Shown: piece after piece, positions 1 to 5,119 of the stretch
How the letters are laid out: each line of letters begins with the position of its first letter
How positions within the stretch are numbered: position 1 is the stretch's first letter
Assembly: GCA_002344345.1 (NCBI GenBank)
Contig: DDTL01000127.1
Location: 37,993 to 43,111, forward strand
Direction of reading: 5' to 3'
From: Saprospiraceae bacterium UBA2365
GTDB lineage: Bacteria; Bacteroidota; Bacteroidia; Chitinophagales; Saprospiraceae
Length of the DNA: 5,119 bases
The notes under the pieces: generated by a model
Seen by the model: only the letters and a program-made list of their open reading frames with translations
What the model was told of the DNA's origin: nothing
Database searches by the model: none
Program-made: the position numbers and the translations under genes

Positions 1-45
1 TGCTCATCCAATTCGATCGGGACAAGAACCGACGCAGTGAGGAAT
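1..45. repeat. Possible fragment of a dispersed intergenic repeat (GACGCAGTGAGGAATCTT type)
   Basis: Bases around 31-50 read GACGCAGTGAGGAATCTT. From memory this resembles the core of a widespread short intergenic repeat of the form 'GTCATTCCGA(C/G)GCAG(T/C)GAGGAATCTT', seen in many Bacteroidota and other phyla. Only one arm is visible here and the left part is cut off by the window edge. The 'GTCATTCC' half is degenerate (GGGACAAGAACC). The identification rests on recall of the motif, not on a second copy within the window. The alternative is simply the tail of an unseen gene. Confidence 0.3.
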
Positions 46-187
46 CTTGAACATATAATTCTACCTTTTTTTAAAATTTGAAAGTAAGTAATGACCTTAA
101 ATTGTTAATCCTTTTTCAAAATTGAGACTATAATAAATAGGCATTCTTTAAGATTATGTCAAAAAAAACATCATTTTATATTTTAAT

Positions 188-1393
188 TCACTTTTGCATG
201 AATGGCTTCACCGCCCTTTCATAGATCCCGTTCAGATAGGCAATCGCTATACCGTAATTCGTAACTGCCACGCCGGCTTCCATCGCCGTCTTCAAACGAT
301 TGTGTATTTGTTTTTTTGTCACCATGCAACCGCCACACTGTATGATCATGGCATAGTCCGTAACAGGCCTTGTCAATTCATTCAAACCACTGACAGCCTC
401 AAAATGCAGTTCTTTCTGACTGAATTCACTGATCCACCGGGGCAATTTATACCTTCCGATGTCTTCACAGGAAACCTGATGAGTGCAGGATTCCAGCATC
501 AGTATCCGGTCTCCGTCTTTCAGATCAGAAAGTTTTTTGACTCCTTCCGCATAAGCATCAAACGGTCCTCTCATTCTGGCGTAAGCCACACTGAAACCTG
601 TCAACGGAATATCCTCAGGAATAATTTTGCTCACATAACCAAATGCCTGGCTGTCTGTAACGACCAACTTTGGCTGGATCCCGGTTTTTTGGAGAAATAG
701 CTCTGCTTCCGTTTCCTTGACCACGATATTGATCGCATCTCTGTCCAAAACATCTCTGATGGCCATTACCTGAGGAAGGATCATCCTGCCTTCGGGCGCT
801 TCACTGTCCACCGGTGTGATCAACATAACAATATCACCTCTTCCGATCAGATCTCCAAAAAGCGAAGGCCTTACGTAAGCGGTTTCAGGAATGGTTCCCT
901 TGATGGATTCGATCAGGTCATCCATCGGTTCAGCTTTGAAAGCGCTGAAATCCACAATGGCCGCATCCGTATTTTTCCTGATCTGTACGATCGTTTCATT
1001 GTTCAGCGGCTGCAGGTCAGCTTTATTGTGAACGATGAGGTAAGGCACATCAAAACGGTTGAACTCGCGGATCAATTGCGCTTCAAATTCGCCAAAATCA
1101 TTGCCCGAGATCAGCAAAATGGCACAGTCCATATTTTTAATGGTCTGCAACGATTTCTGTATCCTTTTTTCTCCCAAAATTCCGGTATCATCAATGCCTG
1201 CTGTATCTACGATGATCGCAGGACCAACACCGAATATCTCTACTGATTTTTTTACCGGGTCGGTGGTCGTGCCTGCAATATCAGATACAATGGCCACATC
1301 CGATCCTGTCAATGCGTTGATAAATGAACTTTTGCCTACATTCCTGCGTCCAAAAATTCCGATATGCGGTTTGAGGTCTCTTCCTTTTGCCAT
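188..1393 (-). CDS. hydF: HydF, [FeFe] hydrogenase H-cluster maturation GTPase
   Basis: HydF is a cytoplasmic GTPase and iron-sulfur scaffold. It carries the precursor of the hydrogenase 2Fe subcluster, built with HydG and HydE, and delivers it to apo-HydA. Numbered from the ATG at 1393 (401 aa, normal family length), the N-terminal GTPase domain shows the P-loop GRRNVGKS (15-22), the G2 threonines (42-44), G3 DTAG (63-66) and G4 NKAD (123-126). A dimerisation domain follows. The C-terminal cluster-binding domain has CTH (C303, H305) and CGGC (C353, C356), the three conserved cluster cysteines. The residue before C353 is Gln, where the commonly quoted motif has His. An in-frame TTG at 1405 directly abuts the hydG stop and would add four residues (MKKI). 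I prefer the ATG because homologues begin near MAKGRDLKP, as far as I recall, but translational coupling from the TTG is possible. It is the second gene of a hydG-hydF operon. No clear terminator follows it. Confidence 0.96.
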   Translation of the reverse strand: MAKGRDLKPHIGIFGRRNVGKSSFINALTGSDVAIVSDIAGTTTDPVKKSVEIFGVGPAIIVDTAGIDDTGILGEKRIQKSLQTIKNMDCAILLISGNDFGEFEAQLIREFNRFDVPYLIVHNKADLQPLNNETIVQIRKNTDAAIVDFSAFKAEPMDDLIESIKGTIPETAYVRPSLFGDLIGRGDIVMLITPVDSEAPEGRMILPQVMAIRDVLDRDAINIVVKETEAELFLQKTGIQPKLVVTDSQAFGYVSKIIPEDIPLTGFSVAYARMRGPFDAYAEGVKKLSDLKDGDRILMLESCTHQVSCEDIGRYKLPRWISEFSQKELHFEAVSGLNELTRPVTDYAMIIQCGGCMVTKKQIHNRLKTAMEAGVAVTNYGIAIAYLNGIYERAVKPFMQK

Positions 1394-1405
1394 TATTTTT
1401 TTCAA

Positions 1406-2833
1406 TTAAAAGTATAAATCTCTTTCACCCTGCTTTACCTTTTCCAGCCGATCCAGCAAGGCGCTGTAAATCTTTTCATGTTCCAGCGTTTTCAAATTGT
1501 CCCCTATGACTTCCCATCCTCTTTGCCTGGTCTCGTCAGCTGCATAGTCCATCAGGTATTCAGCCAAAGTCAGGATCGCATTGGGCGTACAGAATTTTTT
1601 GATGAATCCAGGAACGGAAAACTCCATGAAATGCTCTCCTGTTCTGCCCATCCGGTAACAGGAAGTACAAAATGATGGTAACATCCCTTTTTCCAGTAAT
1701 TCATCCACGATTTCATTCAGGGATCTTTCATCATTGATCCTGAACTGACCTTTATTGAGGTTTTGCTCATGGTTCAGCGTATTCGTATAACTTCCTATCT
1801 CTATTTTTGTTCCGCCATCTATCTGCGAAACACCATATTGCATGATCTCATCACGCAATTGTGCCGGTTCCCGGGCAGTCAAAATCATACCGGTGTACGG
1901 AACTGCCAGCCGGAGTATCGCGATCAGCCTGGCAAAATCTTCATCAGAAACAAAATATTTATGTCCAAAATCCAGCATGGATGCATCTTTGATCCGGGGA
2001 AATGAGATCGTATGAGGTCCCACGTTGTAACAGGCTTCCAGGTGATTGGTATGCCTTACCAGGCCCATCACTTCATACTTCCAGTCATACAAACCAAACA
2101 ATACACCAATGCCCACATCGTCCAGGCCGGCTTCCTGCGCCCTGTCCAAAGAGGTGAGCCGGTAGTTGAAATCGGCTTTTTTGCCCCGAAGATGATAGGT
2201 TTTATAGGCTTCGGGATGGTAGGTTTCCTGAAATACCTGGTATGTACCTATCCCTGCTTCATGCACGGTCCTGAAACCTTCAACATCCAACGGAGCTGCA
2301 TTGATGTTCACACGTCTGATCTCGCCATTGCCTTTTCTGACAGAATATGCGAGGCGAACAGTATGCGCGATGTATTCCGGGTTGTACTGTGCATGTTCAC
2401 CATAAACGAGGATGAGGCGTTTTTGACCGCTGTCTTCCAGCGCTTCTATTTCGTGTATCAGCTCTTCATCATTCAGCGTTTTGCGGACAGCATCCTTGTT
2501 CGAAGCGCGGAATCCGCAATAGGTGCAATTGTTGGAGCATTTATTGCCAACGTAAAGAGGTGCGAATAAAACGATCCGGTTGCCATAGACCTTTTCTTTC
2601 AGGGTTTTTGCTCCCTGTTTGATCTCTTCGATCAATTCCTGATCTTCGGCGCTGAGCAAGACGGATACTTCTTCGAGGCTTAGCCGGTTTTTTGCCAGTG
2701 ATTTGGCAATGATAGCCCGCACCCTTTCCTTATCCGGCACTGCATTGCGCAGAAAAGACCAGATCTCTTCAGGATCGATGAAGGGTTGCATGGGTTCATC
2801 CTTGATGTTATATTGTTCAGGATTGAATTTCAT
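1406..2833 (-). CDS. hydG: HydG, [FeFe] hydrogenase maturase radical SAM tyrosine lyase
   Basis: HydG is a cytoplasmic radical SAM enzyme. It cleaves tyrosine to p-cresol and dehydroglycine, and converts the latter to CO and cyanide bound to iron, forming the synthon for the H-cluster 2Fe unit. The 475-residue length is normal. The ThiH-like radical SAM core carries CX3CX2C at C99, C103 and C106 (KCSNNCTYCGF). The C-terminal auxiliary cluster motif is CX2CX22C at C389, C392 and C415. This motif separates HydG from ThiH and HydE and supports full CO/CN activity. H261 or H264 (VRHTNHLE) is probably the dangler-iron histidine known from the structure. The ATG at 2833 begins MKFNPEQYNI and no better start lies nearby. 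Its TAA ends exactly where the alternative hydF TTG begins, so the two are surely co-transcribed. hydE is not adjacent on either side within the window. Confidence 0.97.
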   Translation of the reverse strand: MKFNPEQYNIKDEPMQPFIDPEEIWSFLRNAVPDKERVRAIIAKSLAKNRLSLEEVSVLLSAEDQELIEEIKQGAKTLKEKVYGNRIVLFAPLYVGNKCSNNCTYCGFRASNKDAVRKTLNDEELIHEIEALEDSGQKRLILVYGEHAQYNPEYIAHTVRLAYSVRKGNGEIRRVNINAAPLDVEGFRTVHEAGIGTYQVFQETYHPEAYKTYHLRGKKADFNYRLTSLDRAQEAGLDDVGIGVLFGLYDWKYEVMGLVRHTNHLEACYNVGPHTISFPRIKDASMLDFGHKYFVSDEDFARLIAILRLAVPYTGMILTAREPAQLRDEIMQYGVSQIDGGTKIEIGSYTNTLNHEQNLNKGQFRINDERSLNEIVDELLEKGMLPSFCTSCYRMGRTGEHFMEFSVPGFIKKFCTPNAILTLAEYLMDYAADETRQRGWEVIGDNLKTLEHEKIYSALLDRLEKVKQGERDLYF

Positions 2834-2943
2834 TTCTATAAATTTTGTCTCAACTTCAGCCAGATATAATTTTGAAAAAATCTTATTGTTTTGTCCAAAA
2901 ATTGAACCTGGCTGCCAGTTTATGTATCAATTTTTTTATGGTA

Positions 2944-2951
2944 CAAAGTTA
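2944..2951 (-). promoter_or_regulatory. Candidate -7 element of the hydG-hydF promoter
   Basis: On the minus strand this reads TAACTTTG, an exact match to the Bacteroidota sigma-ABfr -7 consensus TAnnTTTG. It would give a leader of roughly 100 nt before the hydG ATG. No TTTG -33 element sits at the expected spacing, so this is only a candidate. An eight-base pattern with two free positions is expected by chance fairly often in AT-rich DNA. Confidence 0.3.
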
Positions 2952-3217
2952 ATGTGAACTCTACGGTTACACATCCGTAATTCCCTCTCTTCCAAAACAG
3001 GTAAAAACACCCCGCCAGGAATCATATTCTTTTGATAATGTGGATATTAATTTGGTTAATTCCAGGTTTTTAGCCCGAAATAAACTGTGAAGTAATCTAT
3101 AAATCATTCATTTTCAGATAGCTGAAATTCAGGTTGAATAAAAAAAAATTACAGACAGGTATTTTTACGGGTGGCTTAAGTTGAGCAATTTCCCAAGGTT
3201 CAAGTGTAACTACATTC

Positions 3218-3298
3218 CTAGGTTCCTATGTGGTGAAAAGATTTTTTTAAACACATAGACACATAGACCCAAAAAAAGGAATTGACCAACCATAACCT
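3218..3298. repeat. Palindromic intergenic repeat, copy A (degenerate left arm)
   Basis: The right arm CACATAGACACATAG (3252-3266) pairs with the left arm CTAGGTTCCTATGTG (3218-3232) at 12 of 15 positions, with an unbroken 7-bp inner stem CTATGTG/CACATAG. The loop is 19 nt (3233-3251) and starts GTGAAAAGA. A conserved tail AAAGGAATTGACCAACC (3275-3291) follows, then TAACCT. Compared with copy B it has about nine extra bases (C and A run) between the arm and the tail. Left-arm decay and the tail insertion suggest an old copy. Confidence 0.8.
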
Positions 3299-3309
3299 TC
3301 TGTTATCGT

Positions 3310-3399
3310 CTATGTGTACCTATGTTCCTATGTCTCTATGTGGTGAAAAGAATTATATAAACACATAGACACATAGAAAGGAATTGACCAACCTAACCT
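3310..3399. repeat. Palindromic intergenic repeat, copy B (near-perfect hairpin)
   Basis: The left arm CTATGTCTCTATGTG (3328-3342) and right arm CACATAGACACATAG (3362-3376) pair at 14 of 15 positions around a 19-nt loop, the same loop length as copy A. The left side is extended by further CTATGT motifs starting at 3310 and 3320, giving a ladder with 10- and 8-nt steps (3310, 3320, 3328, 3336). The tail AAAGGAATTGACCAACC (3377-3393) matches copy A. The CTATGTGG core starts are 110 nt apart. In RNA from either strand this would form a stable hairpin. It lies 3' of the peptidase gene, so it may also cap or end that transcript. Confidence 0.85.
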
Positions 3400-3483
3400 C
3401 CAGTTTGCCGTTGCTTATGTTTTCACCAGCACCAGAAGTTATACCGAATCTTCAAATCTTCAAATTTTGAATGTAAAAAACCC

Positions 3484-4194
3484 TCAATCTCTAACTGCCA
3501 ATGACTCAAACGATATATCCATCAATGGAAATTTTTCCCAACCTCTGAAATCAAAATGCCACCATTCTGTTTCCAGATGATCAAAACCAAAATGATCCAT
3601 AATGCCAAAAAGTAATGCCCGGTTTTTGATGGCTTCCGCTGGCAAATCCATGTATTTTGAATGTGCCTTTTCAGAAAAATCATCGAAAGCTGTCGGCATT
3701 TTCAATTCTTTGCCTGTTTTCAATTGGATCAGACTGATGTCCACAGCGCAACCTCTGTTGTGGCGGGACCCTTTGGCAGGATCAGCAACAAATCCAGGAT
3801 GAGGATAGATCTCGAATAATTTTACAGTTGCTGAATATGGTCTGTAAGCATCAAAGATCAGGAGCCCAAGACCGAGTTCAGACAAGGAATCCTGAACTGC
3901 CTTCAGTGCATGTGCTACGGGCTTTCTTGCAAATGCTTTTGCACTGGTATATATGAGTTCACCGGTAAAATTATTTTTGGTGGCGTAACGGATATCGGTT
4001 TTGATCCCGGGAATGAAATGTTCAAGATCGATCATTTTCATAGACGGATCAGCACCGCTCTGTTCAGCGTAGCGCTGCATTTCCCGAACGATCGTCAATC
4101 CTGATTGGGCAAATGACGATTGTCCAATAATAATGACGATGAGACAAGAGATCTGAATGATTAATCTTAACAAGTAAATCTTCCGGATTTGCAT
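3484..4194 (-). CDS. Secreted D-alanyl-D-alanine dipeptidase, VanX/DdpX-like (peptidase M15)
   Basis: This is a zinc dipeptidase of the VanX/DdpX family, which hydrolyses D-Ala-D-Ala, either for recycling or catabolism of peptidoglycan-derived dipeptide or, in VanX itself, in glycopeptide resistance. Numbered from the ATG at 4194 (236 aa), a basic start (MQIRKIYLLR) and a hydrophobic stretch to about residue 24 form a signal peptide, with likely cleavage near SSFA/QS (about residue 29), so the enzyme is probably periplasmic. The catalytic set is complete: zinc ligands H145 and D152 in SRHNRGCAVD, the base E210 and zinc ligand H213 in ETEWWHFDF, and R118 in DAYRP, which stabilises the transition state in VanX. 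A TTG at 4212 would add six residues before the signal peptide; I reject it because the ATG gives a cleaner signal sequence. No vanH or vanA-type ligase is nearby, so a resistance role is not supported. The flanking genes give no pathway context. Confidence 0.9.
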   Translation of the reverse strand: MQIRKIYLLRLIIQISCLIVIIIGQSSFAQSGLTIVREMQRYAEQSGADPSMKMIDLEHFIPGIKTDIRYATKNNFTGELIYTSAKAFARKPVAHALKAVQDSLSELGLGLLIFDAYRPYSATVKLFEIYPHPGFVADPAKGSRHNRGCAVDISLIQLKTGKELKMPTAFDDFSEKAHSKYMDLPAEAIKNRALLFGIMDHFGFDHLETEWWHFDFRGWEKFPLMDISFESLAVRD

Positions 4195-4375
4195 ACATTC
4201 TATTTTAAGCAAAATACAACATAATGCTTGAAGCGCAATTTTTTCAGTGACAAAATGCTTTCAACCAGTTTAATTTTTTCATAACCACGAGTAAAACCGA
4301 TTTTTTTAAGGATTCATTCTCAAAAACAAGCTTTCAGGGCAATTTTCCTTATTTTTGAGCTTCAAAAAAAACAGT
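4195..4375. other. Divergent intergenic region between peptidase and nitroreductase genes
   Basis: This AT-rich stretch of about 180 bp must hold the promoters of both divergent genes. On the minus strand TATTTTG (4216 to 4210) is one base short of the TAnnTTTG consensus, with a TTG about 18 nt upstream (4237 to 4235). This is a weak candidate for the peptidase gene. The plus-strand candidate is listed separately. No operator-like palindrome was found. Confidence 0.5.
4350..4357 (+). promoter_or_regulatory. Candidate -7 element for the nitroreductase gene
   Basis: TATTTTTG matches TAnnTTTG exactly and lies 18 nt before the ATG, implying a very short leader of about 10-15 nt. No TTTG -33 box is visible at the usual distance. 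The element also contains the alternative TTG start at 4355; both cannot be correct, because a start inside the -7 box would not be transcribed from this promoter. Confidence 0.25.
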
Positions 4376-4897
4376 ATGGATACGATCACCAATATTATGA
4401 CCAGGAGGAGCATCAGGAAATTCACTGAACAGCCTGTAGAACCCGAAAAAATTAAGATCATACTTGAAGCAGCCATGAATGCGCCAAGTGCAGGCGACGG
4501 TCGGCCATGGGAATTCGTGGTGGTCACTGAAAAATCCAGTCTACACCAGATCGCCGGAAAAGTGGATGGCGGGAATGATATGTTCAGACAAGCCGGAGCC
4601 GCCATTCTGATCTGTGGAGTGCCTTCAAAGGAAAAGTTCCCGGGTTTTTACCCTCAGGACTGTTCCTGTGCCGCCATGAATATTTACCTGGCGGCGCATG
4701 AACTTGGTCTTGGTTCTGTCTGGATCGCCGTCTGGAGTGTGCCTCCCAGGATCGCCGGGCTGAGGGAAATACTGCACATTCCGGAGCATCTTGAGCCATT
4801 TGCGATTTTCCCGATAGGTTATCCGGGTGAAAATCTCCCGGCAGAGTACAGATTTGATGAAGCTCTGGTGCATTATGAAGGAGTAATACAGAAATGA
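4376..4897 (+). CDS. Nitroreductase-family FMN-dependent oxidoreductase
   Basis: This is a small cytoplasmic flavoprotein of the nitroreductase superfamily (NAD(P)H-dependent FMN reductases acting on nitroaromatics, quinones or unknown electron acceptors). The substrate cannot be told from sequence. From the ATG at 4376 it has 173 aa, typical of the short single-domain subgroup. The FMN phosphate-binding N-terminus is TRRSIRKF (9-16). NAPSAGDGRPWEFVVV (35-50) is the flavin-contact segment, with Asp41 where many members have Asn. YPQDCSCAAMNIYLAAHELGLGSVW (92-116) is the central helix. FPIGYPGE (145-152) is the C-terminal flavin loop. A TTG at 4355 would add seven residues (MSFKKNS); the ATG fits the family start better. 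The leader is A-rich with no Shine-Dalgarno site, as usual in Bacteroidota. It is transcribed divergently from the peptidase and appears monocistronic. Confidence 0.93.
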   Translation: MDTITNIMTRRSIRKFTEQPVEPEKIKIILEAAMNAPSAGDGRPWEFVVVTEKSSLHQIAGKVDGGNDMFRQAGAAILICGVPSKEKFPGFYPQDCSCAAMNIYLAAHELGLGSVWIAVWSVPPRIAGLREILHIPEHLEPFAIFPIGYPGENLPAEYRFDEALVHYEGVIQK

Positions 4898-4912
4898 ACC
4901 CACTTTTGGTTT

Positions 4913-4932
4913 GATCAGGGTAAAACCTGGTC
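4913..4932 (+). other. Small hairpin just after the nitroreductase stop
   Basis: GATCAGG (4913-4919) pairs with CCTGGTC (4926-4932), giving seven pairs including one G-U, around a 6-nt loop. It starts 15 nt after the stop codon. No T-run follows, so it is not a classic intrinsic terminator, but it could protect the 3' end of the mRNA. Confidence 0.35.
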
Positions 4933-4938
4933 CTTATG

Positions 4939-5001
4939 ATGGATCATGGTCACAGGTTTGTGTGATGTCCGCCATCCTATGATCCATACGCTCACTTTTT
5001 T
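4939..5001 (+). terminator. Inverted repeat with trailing T-run, possible terminator
   Basis: ATGGATCATGG (4939-4949) pairs with CCTATGATCCAT (4976-4987 region), about eleven pairs including one G-U, with a small inner CACA/TGTG hairpin (4951-4964). Six T residues follow at 4996-5001, but eight bases separate them from the stem, which is longer than in standard intrinsic terminators. It sits downstream of the nitroreductase gene and could end its transcript. The alternative is a palindrome belonging to an edge element linked to the tandem repeat. Confidence 0.35.
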
Positions 5002-5054
5002 GATTACTTCCGGGTATTCCCCGCTTCAAACTGACCCTGAAAAAGGGCAAATCT

Positions 5055-5112
5055 CTTCGGAACAACATCAACCTGCTTCGGAACAACATCAACCTGCTTC
5101 GGAACAACATCA
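5055..5112. repeat. 21-nt tandem repeat, at least 2.75 copies, near window edge
   Basis: The unit begins CTTCGGAACAACATCA and ends ACCTG. Copies start at 5055, 5076 and 5097. The first two are identical over 21 nt; the third matches for 16 nt and then diverges (TCTCGCT). The period is a multiple of three and the repeat is open in several frames: plus strand SEQHQPA or LRNNINL repeats, minus strand MLFRSRL repeats. It could therefore be coding, but the window ends too soon to say. There are no unique spacers, so this is not CRISPR. Confidence 0.9.
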
Positions 5113-5119
5113 TCTCGCT

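Larger units (their letters stand above)
2834..3483. other. Gene-free intergenic region, ~650 bp, upstream of hydG
   Basis: No credible coding frame is present on either strand: frames are short and AT-rich, and the only longer one overlaps the hydG start in antisense. It holds a possible hydG promoter (around 2944-2951), a small hairpin (TTTCAG/CTGAAA at 3112-3127), two copies of a palindromic CTATGTG repeat (3218-3399) and a short ATCTTCAA tandem near 3448-3464. It therefore contains both the hydG leader and the 3' flank of the peptidase gene, which reads in the same direction. Confidence 0.7.

Noticed and set aside
1..81. Plus-strand frame open from base 1 to TGA at 79-81, ending ...NLEHIILPFFKI, loosely like the tail of a LAGLIDADG homing endonuclease
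   Set aside because: Only 26 codons are visible, the key motif is outside the window, and the same bases fit a dispersed repeat. Too short to call.
161..168. Run of eight A (T8 on the minus strand) just after hydF, considered as an intrinsic terminator
   Set aside because: No stable GC-containing hairpin precedes it on the minus strand.
194..700. 168-codon plus-strand open frame
   Set aside because: Antisense to hydF, whose motifs are unmistakable; the translated product has no recognisable domain.
2012..2569. 185-codon plus-strand open frame
   Set aside because: Antisense shadow of hydG, lying across its radical SAM core.
2867..2874. Plus-strand TAATTTTG matching the TAnnTTTG -7 consensus
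   Set aside because: It points away from hydG with no plus-strand gene downstream; probably chance in AT-rich DNA.
2703..2957. 84-codon plus-strand open frame running from hydG antisense into the intergenic region
   Set aside because: Mostly overlaps hydG, low-complexity end, no start signal or domain.
3112..3127. Hairpin TTTCAG/CTGAAA considered as a terminator
   Set aside because: Six-pair stem with no T-run following on the plus strand; on the minus strand the T-run precedes the hairpin.
4306..4903. Minus-strand open frames across the nitroreductase gene (4306-4605, 4584-4799, 4625-4903)
   Set aside because: Shadows of a well-supported nitroreductase coding frame on the plus strand.
5055..5119. 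Tandem repeat considered as a CRISPR array
   Set aside because: Units are directly adjacent with no unique spacers, and the unit is only 21 nt.

Overview
The window looks like chromosomal DNA from a Bacteroidota (Bacteroidetes) member with an anaerobic or fermentative lifestyle. This is inferred from moderate-to-low GC content, A-rich leaders without clear Shine-Dalgarno sites, TAnnTTTG-type -7 elements, and a hydG-hydF pair, which is only useful to an organism making [FeFe] hydrogenase. No rRNA, tRNA, CRISPR array, transposase or phage gene was seen.

Layout. Bases 1-187 are AT-rich and gene-free, and may begin with the edge of a dispersed repeat. Two minus-strand genes follow as a tight operon, transcribed right to left: hydG (2833 to 1406) and hydF (1393 to 188). 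Only 12 nt separate the hydG stop from the hydF ATG. Bases 2834-3483 are a gene-free stretch of about 650 bp holding two imperfect copies of a palindromic CTATGTG/CACATAG repeat. A secreted VanX/DdpX-like M15 peptidase lies at 4194-3484 (minus). A divergent intergenic region leads to a nitroreductase-family flavoprotein at 4376-4897 (plus). The right edge (4898-5119) carries a strong inverted repeat and a 21-nt tandem repeat that runs off, or nearly off, the window.

How the genes work together. HydG makes CO and cyanide from tyrosine as an Fe(CO)2(CN) synthon. HydF is the GTPase scaffold that assembles the 2Fe subcluster and passes it to the hydrogenase. The third maturase (HydE) and the hydrogenase itself are not in this window. 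The peptidase and the nitroreductase have no evident link to hydrogenase maturation and look like independent housekeeping or accessory genes.

I found no convincing undescribed system. The most interesting items are the palindromic repeat pair, the 21-nt tandem repeat at the edge, the absence of hydE beside hydG, and a His-to-Gln change in the HydF cluster motif.
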